Source: Phyto melanocephala
Lineage: Eukaryota > Arthropoda > Insecta > Diptera > Rhinophoridae
Length of the DNA: 64,000 nucleotides
Assembly: GCA_941918925.1 (NCBI GenBank)
Contig: OW799234.1
Location: 78,512,543 to 78,576,542 of the forward strand
Reading direction: 5' to 3'
This document shows positions 1-12,034 of this stretch, in pieces. The stretch's first letter is position 1; every line of letters begins with the position of its first letter. The position numbers were made by a program, and so were the translations under genes. A model generated the notes under the pieces. It was not told the origin of the DNA and searched no databases. It was given only the letters and a program-made list of their open reading frames with translations.

Positions 1-777
1 CCATATTTGATTAAAATCAATGCAGAACTTTTAATTTTATTATTTTTTACAAGTATTTCGTTTTTATTTTTTAAAGCACTAAGATAATTAATTTTTTTAA
101 GAGATATTTAAATGAGCTACATTATTTGTAAATTTACTAGGTGCCTTATTGTCATAATGCCATAATTTCTCAAAATTGTAAGAGATTTAGGATTTAAGAA
201 TTGGGCTTCTTGTGAATACACCATATGGGTATTTCCATGTCATCGTACGTGACATTTGTACTCCTATAAAGTGGAGTAATTTTTGCAAAAGTAAAAGTAA
301 CTGAAACAAAATTAGATCTTTATGTTAAATTTAAAGGGTACTTTATTTAAAAAAAAAAATAATTATATTCGAATCAGTGTTGTCTAAAATATCCAGAAAA
401 ATAAGAATATATCGTACGTAACATAAAGCAGAAGTGATTTTGATGTATATATGGAAATATCTGCGAATCTTGGAAGGTCTTTTTTTTTTAATTTCTTACA
501 CTAAACCAAATATTTTTCATTTAAAATCCATCAGACTTAATTGAAAACAATCTTTAAATAAATTCAATTTAATATCGTTCATGACATATCGTACGTGACA
601 GATTTTTCTCTAATAGTATTCTATTATGTTAAGAAAAAAAGATAAATTCTAAATTGGGTGTACTTGCGACTGTTCAAATACTAATGACGGAGACAAATAA
701 TGTTTTTGCACTACGTACGTGACATTAAAATAACATCCAAGGGAATAAAAAAAAAATACCGCTAATTGGACTTTATA
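1..777. other. AT-rich non-coding stretch with recurring CGTACGT motif
   Basis: No open frame here looks like a gene. The motif CGTACGT followed by GACA or AACA occurs four times, near 244, 413, 590 and 714, in otherwise AT-rich sequence. The copies are irregularly spaced (about 170, 175 and 125 bases) and all on the same strand. This could be the interior of an unrecognised repeat or a cluster of binding sites. Confidence 0.4.
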
Positions 778-1027
778 GGGGAAATCACCCTTCGTTGCAA
801 ACGGATCATGCAAATGTTACAGATCTTGCAAGTCTAGTATATATATTCTTAAGTTTGCAAAAATACAAAAACAATATACACTAAAATTACATTTACCACA
901 CAAGCACTTATTTCCAATACTAATAACAGTTGGAAATTTTTAAAAGCAACGTTTGCAATAGAATATATAAAAGACTTGCAAGATCTGCAACATTTACATC
1001 ATGTTTGCAACGAAGGGTGATTTCCGC
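778..1027. mobile_element. MITE with long terminal inverted repeats (GAAATCACCCTTCG family)
   Basis: The two ends are inverted copies of each other for about 70 bases with some mismatches; the outermost bases are GGGGAAATCACCC on the left and GCGGAAATCACCC (reverse complement) on the right. The pentamer TTATA flanks both sides (773-777 and 1028-1032), consistent with a target duplication. There is no coding capacity. I cannot assign the superfamily with confidence. Confidence 0.8.
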
Positions 1028-1333
1028 TTATATTTTCTTTTTTCTTATGGATCTTGTTAATTGTTGTTGTTACCTTAATTTTAAAGCATATTTACAATTA
1101 TAATTTCTTTTTACAATTTAGTCGCTAAAAAAATAGTTGATTGCAATTCTTTAAAATAAGTCAAAGAGATAATCAGATTAAACTCTTATTATTGCTTTTA
1201 ATATAATTTAATAAGCTGTTAATGCCTGCGCATAGTAAAATTTGAGTGTTTTTTTTATCAACAAACTTATATTGAAAAACTTTCAAGAGTTTTTATTTTT
1301 ACAGTCGTGGTTGACATATTCATGGAAATGTCC

Positions 1334-1674
1334 ATATATGACCTTCTACGAGAAAAGGAACCTAGTGTGTCGAAAAACGGGTTTGGACTTAAGAGTGGAT
1401 TCTGGTACCTAAAAAGGTGTAGAATAAGATGAAATGAGTTAGATTTCCGATAAAAATTTATTTACCCCATAAAAACGTACAAAACGAACTTGGGAAAATC
1501 GATAGGCATGACGTCACCAAAGTCGGCACCCAATCATAACTAACCATACCAAATCGCATCTCCCAACTGAAGGTGTGTTTACATTGATAATGCGTTATGA
1601 AACTTTAAATGCGTTTTTCTAAAAACTACATTTTTCCACACTAGGTCTCTTTTCTCGAAGAAGGTCACATATGT
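1334..1674. mobile_element. MITE with TGACCTTCT termini
   Basis: The left end (from 1338) and the reverse complement of the right end (to about 1670) share about 45 bases at roughly 85% identity, both beginning TGACCTTCT and containing CGAGAAAAG and ACCTAGTGTG. The interior is non-coding and holds a TGACGTCA palindrome near 1509. The flanks (CATATA/CATATG) may be a target duplication. Confidence 0.7.
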
Positions 1675-2396
1675 GTGTATTTAATATGTAATTTGAAATT
1701 GTTAAATTTATTAAGTTTTTATCCCTTTCAAGATTTATAAGATATTGACAATATTTAATTTACACAAATTTTTAGTATCCAAATCCTTTTCCCACAAGAC
1801 TGTTAATTCTATAAACAATATCACAACACATAGTTTTTTAGCAGTATTTTTTTATTTTATTTTAAAAATTTCCTTTCACAACTTACCATCAATAATATGA
1901 TCACAACAACAACAAAAACTAAATAAAAATTATTATTCACACAAAATAGCATACAGCATTAGCTTTCTTTTTTTTATAAATGACAACAAAATGTTTATAC
2001 CTTTTTAAAAATGTCAAACTTTTACTGAATTTTTTAACAAAACAAATTAAACTAATAGTATTTCACAGTGTTGCCGCCGACCAACTTTTTTTCGCAGTGA
2101 AATCGACAAAAAAAAACGCAGTGAAGCGCAGTGACGAGAAACAAAAAAATGTCGTTTTCGTTTGGACAAAAAAAGGACATTTTTTCACTTTTTTAACACT
2201 TTTTTGCCCTTTTTTAAACGCCAACTTACCCATTCATTTCGAAACAATATAAAAAAATGGATTGAAAAGCAAATACATTTTTTTTCACGAAATAGTTTAT
2301 GTTTTTCTAACTGGATTTTTGACATTTTAATTCAAGACCTAATCAGTCAACTGCAACTTAACGTAACAGCAGAAAATGTTGCCATCTAGCTGTTAT

Positions 2397-2513
2397 GGGC
2401 CGTATTCATAAAAAATATTTAAGGTTTATTAAAGGCTTATTTGACAGATGTTGTAAAAAAATTTGTCAAATAAGCCTTCAATAAACCTAAAATATTTTTT
2501 ATGAATACGGCCC
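2397..2513. mobile_element. Foldback MITE, copy 1 (GGGCCGTATTCAT termini)
   Basis: The 117-bp sequence is almost completely self-complementary: it starts GGGCCGTATTCAT, ends ATGAATACGGCCC, and has a small central loop near 2448-2460. TAT flanks both sides. It is inserted inside the hAT-like element at 2066-2837. The terminal GGG and a 3-bp duplication are compatible with a PIF/Harbinger-type MITE, but this is tentative. Confidence 0.85.
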
Positions 2514-2570
2514 TATATTTTTAACAGGGTGACAATTTTATCTCGTTGTATTATAGCCTTTACAGACTTA

Positions 2571-2687
2571 GGGCCATATTCATAAAAAATATTTTAGGTT
2601 TATTAAAGGCTTATTTGACAGATGTTGTAGAGAAATTTGTCAAATAAGCCTTCAATAAACCTAAAATATTTTTTATGAATACGGCCC
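2571..2687. mobile_element. Foldback MITE, copy 2 (GGGCCGTATTCAT family)
   Basis: A second 117-bp foldback, nearly identical to the one 57 bases upstream, flanked by TTA on both sides (2568-2570 and 2688-2690). TTA is a typical PIF/Harbinger target. Two separate insertions of one family into the same hAT-like element explain the arrangement. Confidence 0.85.
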
Positions 2688-2837
2688 TTACGTGTTAAAC
2701 ACGTTTGAGGTAAATTATGTTAAGGCGTTGTTGATCAAAAAAAGAGAAAACTACCAAAAACTTAAAAACGCAGTGATATTAAAAAAACGCAGTTACGCAG
2801 TGACGACGGGCAAATCGCAGTGAAAACGGCAACACTG

Positions 2838-5800
2838 GTATTTCAAAATAGTAATTTGGTGCTGAGCTGCTAAAAATAATTAAAAACAATTAATATACCA
2901 ATTAGAAAAAACACAAAAACACACACACACACACAAATGTTATAGGGAAAAATTTTCAACGAAATTAAAAATTAAAGAAAAAATATGCAGCACAATGAAT
3001 AATTGCAATGAAATTTATTTAAAGTATTATAATAGCAAAGATATTTCTTTTAAGCAATAAATGTAGAAAAATGTAAAACTATACAGAAAATGAATTAATA
3101 AATGAACGTTTTGGCAAGACGTGGAGGGAAAATTCTACTTTACAACAAAAGAAAACACCTCCATAGTATAATTAGAAAAACAAAAGAAAATAAAACAGAC
3201 CTAGCAAAGAATCTACTCTCCATTTCGTATACAGATATAATTGTTATTAAAAAATTTTAAATATTTATTTAAAATAAAAGTATCAGACCAGAAATTAGTA
3301 TTTGGGGAGATCGAAAGGTTTTATGTGACAGTTTCAAATGTTTTTTTAGTTTTGTTGAAACCGGTTATTGTTAAATGTAAATTTTTCGAATGTCGAATAA
3401 AAAACTTTTTTTTTTAATTTTGTGAGTAGTATAAACTTTATTCCCTAACCGTATTGTATCTATGGAAATGCTTATATTGTTTGCATTCAAAAGTACAACA
3501 AATTCTTCTCACTGCTTATTTTTTCAGCAGTTGAAAAAAGGAGACTTAATATGTTTTAATAGCATTTTTTTAATATTTATTTCTTACATGCTGCAGAGCG
3601 TAGAGGGAAGGCATGATTTAACTGCTCCTGGTAGGTATGAAAATAGCGCTTATTACTTGAAAATTGGGCATAGCATATATAAGCACAGGCGGCAGCTAAG
3701 CAATAAGTAAGCTATTCACAAAGCGCTATTAAGCAATGAAGTTTTTTGGTAGGATTATTTAGTGTAGTAATTTTTATTATTTTTTATAGATTTAATGTAG
3801 TAGCGACCGAATATACAACATCCAGCTAGAAGTGGAACAACTTGGGAAATTTTACGCCATGATCTTGTTTTTATAGTTTGTTCAACAATCGAAGACGCAA
3901 GACTTGATTTACGTATTGATTTCAGTAAATGGCCTCTGCGATAGCTCAGAAAATTTCTGCTTTTTTCTAGCCGAATTTTATTCAATGAAAAGGCACATGT
4001 TAAGTTAAAAAGCTATGTTAGTAAAAAAAAGTTATTGCATTTCGGCTAATAAGCACTTTGAAGAGATTCTCAAATTACCACTGAATCCACAAAACTACAC
4101 CTTTTCGTGTAATTTATGGACAGGTGTAATTAACAGTACACAATTCTTTTAAAACACCTTCAATAACGAGCGCTATCAAACCATAATAGACTTTTTTTGT
4201 CCTAAAATTAAGCCCCGTCATGCCATGCCGGGCGCATTTAGTTTCAGCAAGAAGTTGATATGGAACGCAAAGCTCACAAAATAACTAGCTGATTAAGCAT
4301 TTCGAACCAATCAACTGACCACTCTGTCCACCTTTGAATTATTTTAATTGAGGTTATGTGAAGTCGAAGGAAATAGTAAGAAAAAACTGTTCGAAATTTT
4401 AACCCTCGTTATAACTATCCAATATTTAAAATCTGCACGATATACTAATTAATATTTAAAAATTTTAGCATTGTGATAGCACTTCATTCTGAAAAGATTT
4501 TTGCAAATTTAAAATTGTTTGTACAGAAAACTTAGGATCATTTACTTCTGTTAATCAACGCTATGATTTATTGAAAATATTAAACGGTTCTGATTTCGAT
4601 GCACTATTAGAGAATGATTACACTAAATAAATTTTTTAATATAACGTTTCAATACTCAATGCCATTATGACTTACAGCAATAGTGCTATGCCAAATATAG
4701 ATTTAGATTAAGTGACGTATGTAAGTTATTTAGACAAAAATTGCAATATGCGTACGATACTAAACACACAAAATTACAAATTCGGATAAGCTTTTGTTTT
4801 TTAAAAATGCAAAAAAAAAACAAAAGCGACAAGAAAAATCCTTCGTATTTCACTTGTAGTTTGTGTTAAATATATTTAACACAAAACGAGTCATATTTCA
4901 ATTAGGTTGTTGTTTAACTTTTGATTTTATTCAGAATGACTAAAATGTTGACAGTTCACTTAGGCAACAAATGCAGTACATAGTAAAATCTCGTATTTTA
5001 TTTTAAACTGAATTGGGTAAACTGTACTCAAGTTATGTTAATAGATGTTGTGGGATCTACATTTATAGTTGTGTTAAAGATATATTTCGAAAACTAGATC
5101 CAACTAAAAAAGTACAGTTTTGAAAGTTTTGAAATTTAAGACAATAAAAAGGCGACCGCATTTAAAGTGTTATTAAAATACTACGAAATAGTTCTTTCAT
5201 AAACTGTCCACAAGCTACATACATAAACAACAACCTAACACAACTACCAAAGGACAATTGTTTAAGAAATTACAGGTGGTATTTTTTTTTCTTTCTATGC
5301 TTATAAAAAAACAATTGGCTCGTATCCAAAAAAAAAGTCGGGGTAAAATTAAAACTAGAATTAAAGAGTGCATATTTAAGTCTGCCGAAGTTTGTATACT
5401 GACTTTTGATTAAAAACTTAAAATTTTTGTTATCAGTGTGGGTAATTTACGCCTTTAGAAAATATAAAATCATTCGGGCTCATTGCGTTTTCGTGTCTAG
5501 AAAGTATCCGTATTTTCAGACAGATATATTAATTGTTAAAAAACATTTAAAAAATGTTTTATATGCCACAAAGGTCAAAATATAGTATATTTTATTTTAC
5601 GAATTTATTTCTGTATATATGTATATGTGTATAATTTGTTTAAAACTAAAAAAGATAATAATACATACTTTGAATTTAATTTTAAATTTTTATTTAAAAA
5701 AAGTCAATATCCAGTTTTGGTATTAGAGCCTTCCGAAATTAAGCAGCTTAATTGGTTAGGCATTTTAATTGGTTTTCTTTTACTGCAATCTATTAACATG

Positions 5801-5860
5801 CGCCAAATTTTTATTTAAATACACATGAGCTGGTTTTGTATATGTATTTTCAACTCTAGT
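2838..5860. other. AT-rich region without recognisable genes
   Basis: About 3 kb in which I recognise no gene. It contains a short CA microsatellite (2921-2936) and short open frames at 3462-3710 (plus), 3755-3985 (minus) and 5627-5818 (plus) with no recognisable domain and low-complexity composition. Part of 4040-4640 may be decayed transposon coding sequence, but I could not confirm this. Confidence 0.4.
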
Positions 5861-6172
5861 TATACCCTTCACCTGTGGTGCACAAGGTTATATATAGCTT
5901 TGTCATTCCGTTTGTAATTTCTAAAATTTTCATTTCCGATCCCATAAAGTAAAGCTTATGAATAGAGGAATCGATTAAGCCCTCACCGTCTGTCCGTGTG
6001 TTGGACAGGGCTTGACCAGTAGAATACAGTAAATTATTTAAAAAACCTAAGGGTCTAAAACAAAATGGCGGATCAAATTTTTTTAACCCCATCAATATAG
6101 ATATCAAATTAAAGGGTTTGACTTGTACACTTATCAGATTCGGCACGGCAGAATATAGCACTCTCACTTGTT
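5861..6172 (+). mobile_element. Truncated DINE-1/mini-me-like repeat
   Basis: It starts TATACCCTTCACCTGTGGTG and ends with the family's terminal GATTCGGCACGGCAGAATAT and CACTTGTT. The middle is shortened and replaced by a divergent segment containing GTATAGATATCAAATTAAAG-like sequence. The 103-codon minus-strand frame here is an artefact of the repeat. Confidence 0.8.
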
Positions 6173-6710
6173 GTATTTTGCTAGTGGTGTTATTTTTGTA
6201 CGTGTTTTAAGTATTGTATGCTTGTTGTTAATTATATTCATTAAAACATATTGTATAACAATACAAGTTCATTTCATATGTTTTTAAAATATAAAATATT
6301 TTTTCACTCAAATGTTTTGTTAATTTTTTATATTTGCCATTTAAATTTTAAATTTGTATTGTACAAACGATGTTTTAAAATATTTTTTGTAGCTCTATAG
6401 AAGAAGATTTAATCAACTTTCCAATTTCAGATTTTTACTTGCTTTACGTTTCATATCGATTAAGGTTTAACAATACAACCGATACAACAGAAATTGTGTT
6501 TACAAGTAAATAAACCAAAACTTTATTTCAAGAGACGATACAGAATATAAGAATTGGAAGTTGTGAATTCAACAATATGAATTAATTTTATTAATAAAGG
6601 TATTTTTTTATTTTTTCAACAATTTCAAGTTAAAAGGTTTTTAAGTTCAAAAAATGGTTAAAGTTCAAAAAGAACTTTAAGTATTCTGCGATCGTACAAT
6701 TATTATATAA
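6173..6710. other. Non-coding AT-rich spacer
   Basis: I see no gene, repeat boundary or structured element here. Confidence 0.4.
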
Positions 6711-6735
6711 ACAAGTAAGAGTGCTATATTCGGCC

Positions 6736-7982
6736 TAGGGTTTGGGATTTCCCGGTCTTTTTATTTTCCCGGGAAACGGGAATTAAAAAATCGTATTCCC
6801 GGGAATTCCCGGGATTCCCGAAAATAATATTTTTTAAATAAATAATATTTGTTAACTTTAAAATCACGATTTGGTTAATAATTCATTATTTTAGTAGTAG
6901 TTTATTTTTCATTAGAGTCCTTATTGTGTCAGCATTACATCTTCCGGCAATATAAACAAAACCCAAATTATCAAAATAATTATTGCCATGTAAACAAATA
7001 TTTAAATATCTTTTTTTGGCAACACTACTCCACTCGTCTAATACAAGAGCAAACCTCAAATTGTCGCAAATTTGACTCGATATTGTTTTCACCATCGTAT
7101 TTTTAACGGCGTTGTAATATTTTATTACAATGTTTTTAGCATCAGTTTCATATTTTGGTAACGTCATATTTTTACTGAAAAAAAATTTGACGAATAAAAA
7201 AACTTTGTGTAATTGTTCGAATAGATATTCCATCGACTGCTGCTAATTTTGAAACAATTTCTGGTAATGTTTGGGTGTCTAAAAAACTTTTAATGGTGGA
7301 ATTATTTTTTTCCTTGGTGCAGGTGTTGAAGAATCGTTTTTAAATTTTATTTTGTGAACCAAAAGAAGGTGCCGTATGAGACCGCCCTTGAATATTAACC
7401 TTTTCGGGCAAATATTACATTGTGCTGCGTTGTCTACTTTTTGAAAATAGTTCCAAACTTCAGACATTTTGCTTCTAAACAAAGTGAATTTTCAAAAGAA
7501 GTATTAATAGAAAAATTCAATCATAAATAAAAAAATTATACCTACAAATTCTGCGACCACTTTTAAAAACAATTTGTACATACGATTATATTTATAAAAA
7601 TGAACCACGGAAACTACTGCTGGTTTTACGGTTGTTATAAAAAACATTTTTATACAAGAAAACATTTAATTATGTATGTATATAATTAATTCACTCGAAA
7701 CTTATAAGCACTTATTAAAAATAATTCCAGAAAGTCGTTAACTTTGGCGTGAAATATTTTTGACCGACGATGTTTGTTTTTCTTTTACATATTCGTATTT
7801 GAGAAAAGTTGTAAATACTTAACAAACAAAAAACACTAACAAATTAAAAACCTCACTTTTTATTCAAATATTCTTTAAATTTACCAAAAACAGATAAGAA
7901 ATTAAAAATAAAATCAAATATATTTCCTAATATACTACATATTTTTTATTTCCCGTTTTCCCGGGAATAAGAGCAAATTTTT
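6736..7982 (-). mobile_element. hAT-like element with CCCGGGAA subterminal repeats
   Basis: The insertion is defined by interruption of a DINE-like repeat at both edges. Both ends carry clustered CCGGGAATTCCCGGG-like motifs (6748-6825 and 7950-7970), unusually G+C-rich in this window. The interior encodes a BED-type zinc finger and part of a hAT transposase on the minus strand. I do not see clear terminal inverted repeats or an 8-bp duplication, so the exact ends are uncertain or eroded. Confidence 0.65.
6886..7482 (-). pseudogene. Broken hAT-family (ZBED-like) transposase
   Basis: Two minus-strand frames belong together. The upstream one (7482-7279) encodes a BED zinc finger: SEVWNYF, then CNIC and a HLLLVH pair about 20 residues later. 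The downstream one (7233-6886) encodes a hAT transposase piece with ALVLDEWSSVAKKRYLNIC, which resembles the first catalytic-aspartate region of that family. They are separated by stops and a frameshift, and the C-terminal dimerisation region is absent. The protein is therefore not functional. The fragment lies inside the CCCGGGAA-flanked insertion. hAT membership is well supported; the subfamily is not. Confidence 0.7.
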
Positions 7983-8440
7983 CTTATATACCCTTCACAA
8001 CGTGCAGTCATGCAATAACAATAGTTTGTATCACCATTCATCTCATATGAAAAACGTACATACATATAAAAAGCATACATATATATAAAAACATCCCATT
8101 GGGATTCGATCCCACCTTTTCTCTAACCCGTATACCACGTTTGTATGTTTGTGTGTTGTTGTTGTTGTGTTAAAAAAACGAGGTGGCCGTGGTTTTTTGC
8201 TCATATCTCAGTTGTTTATGTACCGATGTTTCTGATTTTCAATACCGATCTACACCAGGCGATATCGGGGAGCTTCAAAAAGTTGATTTCAACATACACA
8301 CGGACAGACTGACATAACTTAATCGACTCCCCTATTTATAAGCTTTCAGAAAATATATACTTTATGGGGTCGGAAATGAAATTTGTGGAAATTTCACACG
8401 GAATGACAAACTTATATATATACATATATGTATATATATG

Positions 8441-9460
8441 TTTTCTTTTTTTATTTGCTATTTTTTAATTATTTAAAAAAAGTATTTTTGTCATTTTAAA
8501 AATGACGTTTACAGTATGTGGAACGTATCTTAACATATGTGTAGGACGAATTTATCTTCACATCCTTAAAAAAAATTGCTCGAAACAAATGATTAAATTC
8601 ATCCTTAAACTTTTTTTTAATAATTTAAACACTTTTTGTGAGAAGCCGATTTTTTTTTAAGATAAAGTAGTGAGGATGAGTCACTGAAACACTAGATTGG
8701 TTTTGTCAAAAGTCTGACAATGTGGTGATGGCAACTCGCTTTTTGTGAGCTACCCAACTGCCAAATCTTACCTAAGGGATTTTTCTTATAAGGATTTCTA
8801 TTGCAATACAAACGATATTTCGATGTACATATTACATATTTTTTGTAAAAAGCTACACCGCAAATAACAAAATTTTTGATAATTATATAAAAAAAAAATT
8901 AATTTAATTAAAATATAGTGCACTTTAGTGTACATAACTACAACAAATAAGAAGATATAATATAAACAAAAAAAAATATTTTCTTTGTATATATGTACAT
9001 ATGTTCATACACATGTTTTTGCATATAGTACATACATAGAGCAAATATATAATAATAAAATAAATATGGTAAATAAAATTCAATATAGTATAAGCAAACA
9101 GGAATGAGTACTCTCAGTTATAGCATTTTTTTCGATTGCAGTATTAAATTAAATAAAAATATAAAAAACAGTACATACATACTTAAATATAGAAATACAC
9201 ATGTATATATAAGTTAAAAACAAAAATAATTTAAAATCCCTTGTTATGATGACTTTTTAATTTGCTTTGTAAACTAAACGGCATTTGAGGAAAAACACTA
9301 AACAACCGCTAATGCCCACCAGAAGTAAAGAAAAAGGACCATAAATATGTTTCTTGACAACATAACTTTTTCACTATTTTATTTTTGCCACCATTTACAC
9401 GTATCAACAGATATGACATTATTTATACGTCACATATATGACCCATAAACTAATTCTAGG
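8441..9460. other. AT-rich non-coding spacer
   Basis: There is no recognisable gene. The sequence is AT-rich with ATACATACATA-type microsatellite tracts (8990-9050, 9170-9210). Confidence 0.4.
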
Positions 9461-10090
9461 ATATAGAACCCTTCATTTATGGTGCCAAGGGTATACATAC
9501 ATATATATCTATGTCATTCCAATGGGCGTGGGCGTTAAAGTCAATAAAGCGTGTTAATAAAGTTTCTGCTAATGAATAAAACTGAGATATTTCAATATAG
9601 TCCTTTATTCTTCCAAAAACTTTGTCCATAGAGAAATTATATGAATTTAAGATAAACTGTTATATGGAAGGTAGGCATTTAAGTAGGCGTGTCAACTAAA
9701 CTTTTTGGCATAACAATGACATTTACTAGAAAGATATTTGTAGCAAACTTTATCAACATACCTCTAATTTTGTCAGTTTTATGAGTTTTTAAATTTCATT
9801 AACAGTAGATAACGTGAAAGGTGGGCGTTATAGTAGGCGTGTCGAAGTTGTTTCTGCTAATAAATACAACTTAGATATTTCAATATAGTCCTTTATTTTT
9901 CCAAAATCTTTATTCATAAAGAAATTATATGAATTTGAGATAAAGCGTTATATGGGAGGTGGGCGTGTCATTTTTATTTTCTGTTAGTACAAAGCCTTTG
10001 ACCAAAAAGCAATGTTTGCAAAATTTCAGAATCATACATCTAATTTTGTCAGTTTTATTACGTTTTAAATTTTGAATATACCGAAAAATA
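9461..10090 (+). repeat. DINE-related repeat with two internal ~300-bp tandem units
   Basis: It begins with a degenerate DINE-like start (CCCTTCATTTATGGTGCCAA, then a TATA tract). It then contains two similar units, about 9555-9800 and 9855-10080. Each has AGATATTTCAATATAGTCCT, a GAAATTATATGAATTT block, GGGCGT/AGGCGTGTC motifs and CTAATTTTGTCAGTTTTAT. The sharing is roughly 85% in the first 100 bases. It is non-coding. Confidence 0.6.
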
Positions 10091-11441
10091 CACTGTGCGG
10101 TATAAATTTTTGTACATATTGATCTATAACTCCTTTCCTAATGTATAGATTTAAGTTAATTTACATTCGAAATTTCATGGCTCTACGTTAATTCGTTTGA
10201 ACACAATTACATATTATTCGATGTTGGAAGGACATGCACTGTTTCTTCGTATTATAGAACTTTTTGCTACATAACTTGCTTTAAGCTCTCTCTTTCTCTC
10301 TCTCGTTAATGTATTCCTTTTTATGTCTGCCAGTATGTTACTCATTTACTCAGTTACAAGAAATTATTATTTTAACCTGCAATTAAGTCATTTTAATCAA
10401 GTCGAGTTATTAACAACAAGTGCTTTTATATTTTACTATGATTGATGTGTGAACTACACGCAGACGAAAGTGCAGTATTTATATAAAATGCAAATTTTTC
10501 TTTATACATATTTACAAATAATTAAAATTTAGTTTACGTTTATTGATTAAACTTACGCAAAACACAGTTTCAAAAACATAAGAAAATCCTTGTTGTTGTT
10601 AAAAATTATAAAAATATTTGTCAACAACCCAACAATTTCGTATTTTTTAGGTCATTAAAATCATAACTCAAAAACCAGTTTTGAATAAAAAGTCTTTTTT
10701 GAAGAATTTTTATCAAGATAAAATATAAAAAAATAAAACTAAATACAAATAAAAGAGATTTACATATTTATTTCTTAATTGCTTCTTAAGAAGATTTTTG
10801 TTATTGAAAGATAAGCTTTATAATTTCTAAAATATTGTTACTTATATATTTTATTTAATTATTCATTAGGCTACGACTCGAAAATTATTCGAAAAAAACT
10901 TACTAAGATATAAGCTACAAATTACTCCTAAGGATTTTTTCCTAATAGTGTTTTTACACCTTACGTTAAAATCTGATTTTAACAAAAATATAGTTAACAG
11001 CTGATTTTACGTTCAAATTAAAAGTTTAATTTTATCAGGTTTTAACTAACAGTATGTCTAAAAGATTTGTTAAAAATAAAATTCATTTCTCATAGAAATA
11101 TGTGTTTTTCTGGCAGTACTTTTTAATATTTTTGTAATTATATTTATTTGGCACATTGTATATCAGCTGATTTTGTTTGTATGAAAAACAAAAAAAAATG
11201 TATACCTCAGGTTTTAATAAAGTTTAAAATAAAAGTTAAAGTTAAAACCAAATTTTGTATTAAAACTTTAAGTGTGAAAGTTTATTTTAAAAATGTCGAC
11301 GATGCGAATAGTTGCAATAATTGATATACCTTGTATTTTGATGAGTAAAATTTGCCTCCATTTTTTTACTACCTTTAGAGTTACCAAGAATATTACATAC
11401 ACAAATTTAAAATTATTTAGAAATTATTTTTTTTGGTTAAT
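10091..11441. other. AT-rich non-coding region
   Basis: No gene is recognised. There is a CT-rich tract near 10270-10305. The 61-codon frame at 11293 starts in unique sequence and runs into the next DINE-like repeat, so it is not supported. Confidence 0.4.
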
Positions 11442-12034
11442 TATACCCTTCACCTGTGGTGCACAAGGGTATATATAGCTTTGTCATTCCGTTCGTAATT
11501 TCTACAATTTTCATTTCGGATCCCATAAAGTATATATTTTCTGAAAGCTTATGAATAGAGGAGTCGACTAAGCTCTGACCGTCTGTCCGTTTGTTGGTTG
11601 AAATCAACTTTTAGAAGCAAATATATGTTCCTCAGATCTGAGTATGGTATCAATCTTTTGGAAATATCCAGGCATGAATCGCTATTGAAATTCAGCACAA
11701 TCGCCCCATAACTTTCTGAGATATGAGCAAATAAACCACGACCACCTGGTTAGAGTAAACGTGGCATCGAATCCCAGCTGAGCCAAAAAAAAATTTTTAT
11801 TTAATTTTTTTATCTTATTTATTATTTATATTTTTATTATTTTTTTTATTTTTTTTTTTGTTTTTAATACATTTTTTTTGTAATTTTTTTTAAACATATG
11901 GGATGTTTTGTATATGTATGTACGTATTTCATATGAGATCACTTGTGATGCACACAATTGTTATTGCATGACTACACGTTGTGAAGGGTATATAAGATTC
12001 GGCACGGCCGAATATAGCACTCTAACTTGTTTTT
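11442..12034 (+). mobile_element. DINE-1/mini-me-like repeat, nearly full copy
   Basis: Family description: copies start TATACCCTTCACCTGTGGTG with a hairpin-like CACAAGGGTATA, and continue through GACCCCATAAAGTATATAT (here GATCCCATAAAGTATATAT). A core with GAATAGAGGAGTCGA follows, then a CCGTCTGTCCGT microsatellite, a TGGTTGAAATCAAC block, an A/T-rich middle, a GGCTCAGCTGGGATTCGAT-type block, and the end GATTCGGCACGGCCGAATAT plus CACTTGTT-like sequence. The TATA block, short core and GTCY repeat match the layout of dipteran mini-me/INE-1 elements as I know them. This copy has the CCAGCTGAGCC block in the reverse sense and an A/T-rich middle. No protein is encoded. Confidence 0.85.

Larger units (their letters stand above)
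2066..2837. mobile_element. Non-autonomous hAT-like element with 8-bp target duplication
   Basis: The element starts CAGTGTTGCC and ends GGCAACACTG, a perfect 10-bp terminal inverted repeat. It is flanked by identical octamers GTATTTCA at 2058-2065 and 2838-2845. An 8-bp duplication with short CAGTG termini fits the hAT superfamily. Short CGCAGTGA motifs are repeated in both subterminal regions (2092-2135 and 2768-2825), as expected for transposase-binding sites. It has no transposase and carries two younger foldback elements. Open frames starting near 1980 and 2162 run through it and are not genes. Confidence 0.85.
6711..8440 (-). mobile_element. DINE-like repeat (minus) split by a hAT-like insertion
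   Basis: The family end ACAAGTAAGAGTGCTATATT is at 6711 on the plus strand, and the rest of the copy (CTTATATACCCTTCACAACG onward) resumes at 7983. About 1.25 kb of unrelated sequence lies between. The copy then runs through the usual GGATTCGAT block, the short GACAGACTGACA remnant of the GTCY microsatellite and the TATACTTTATGGGGTCGG block to about 8440. Nine bases of the family consensus are missing at the break. Confidence 0.8.

Noticed and set aside
1980..2389. Overlapping 90- and 75-codon frames
   Set aside because: They cross the left end of a hAT-like MITE and have K/F-rich composition; no coding evidence.
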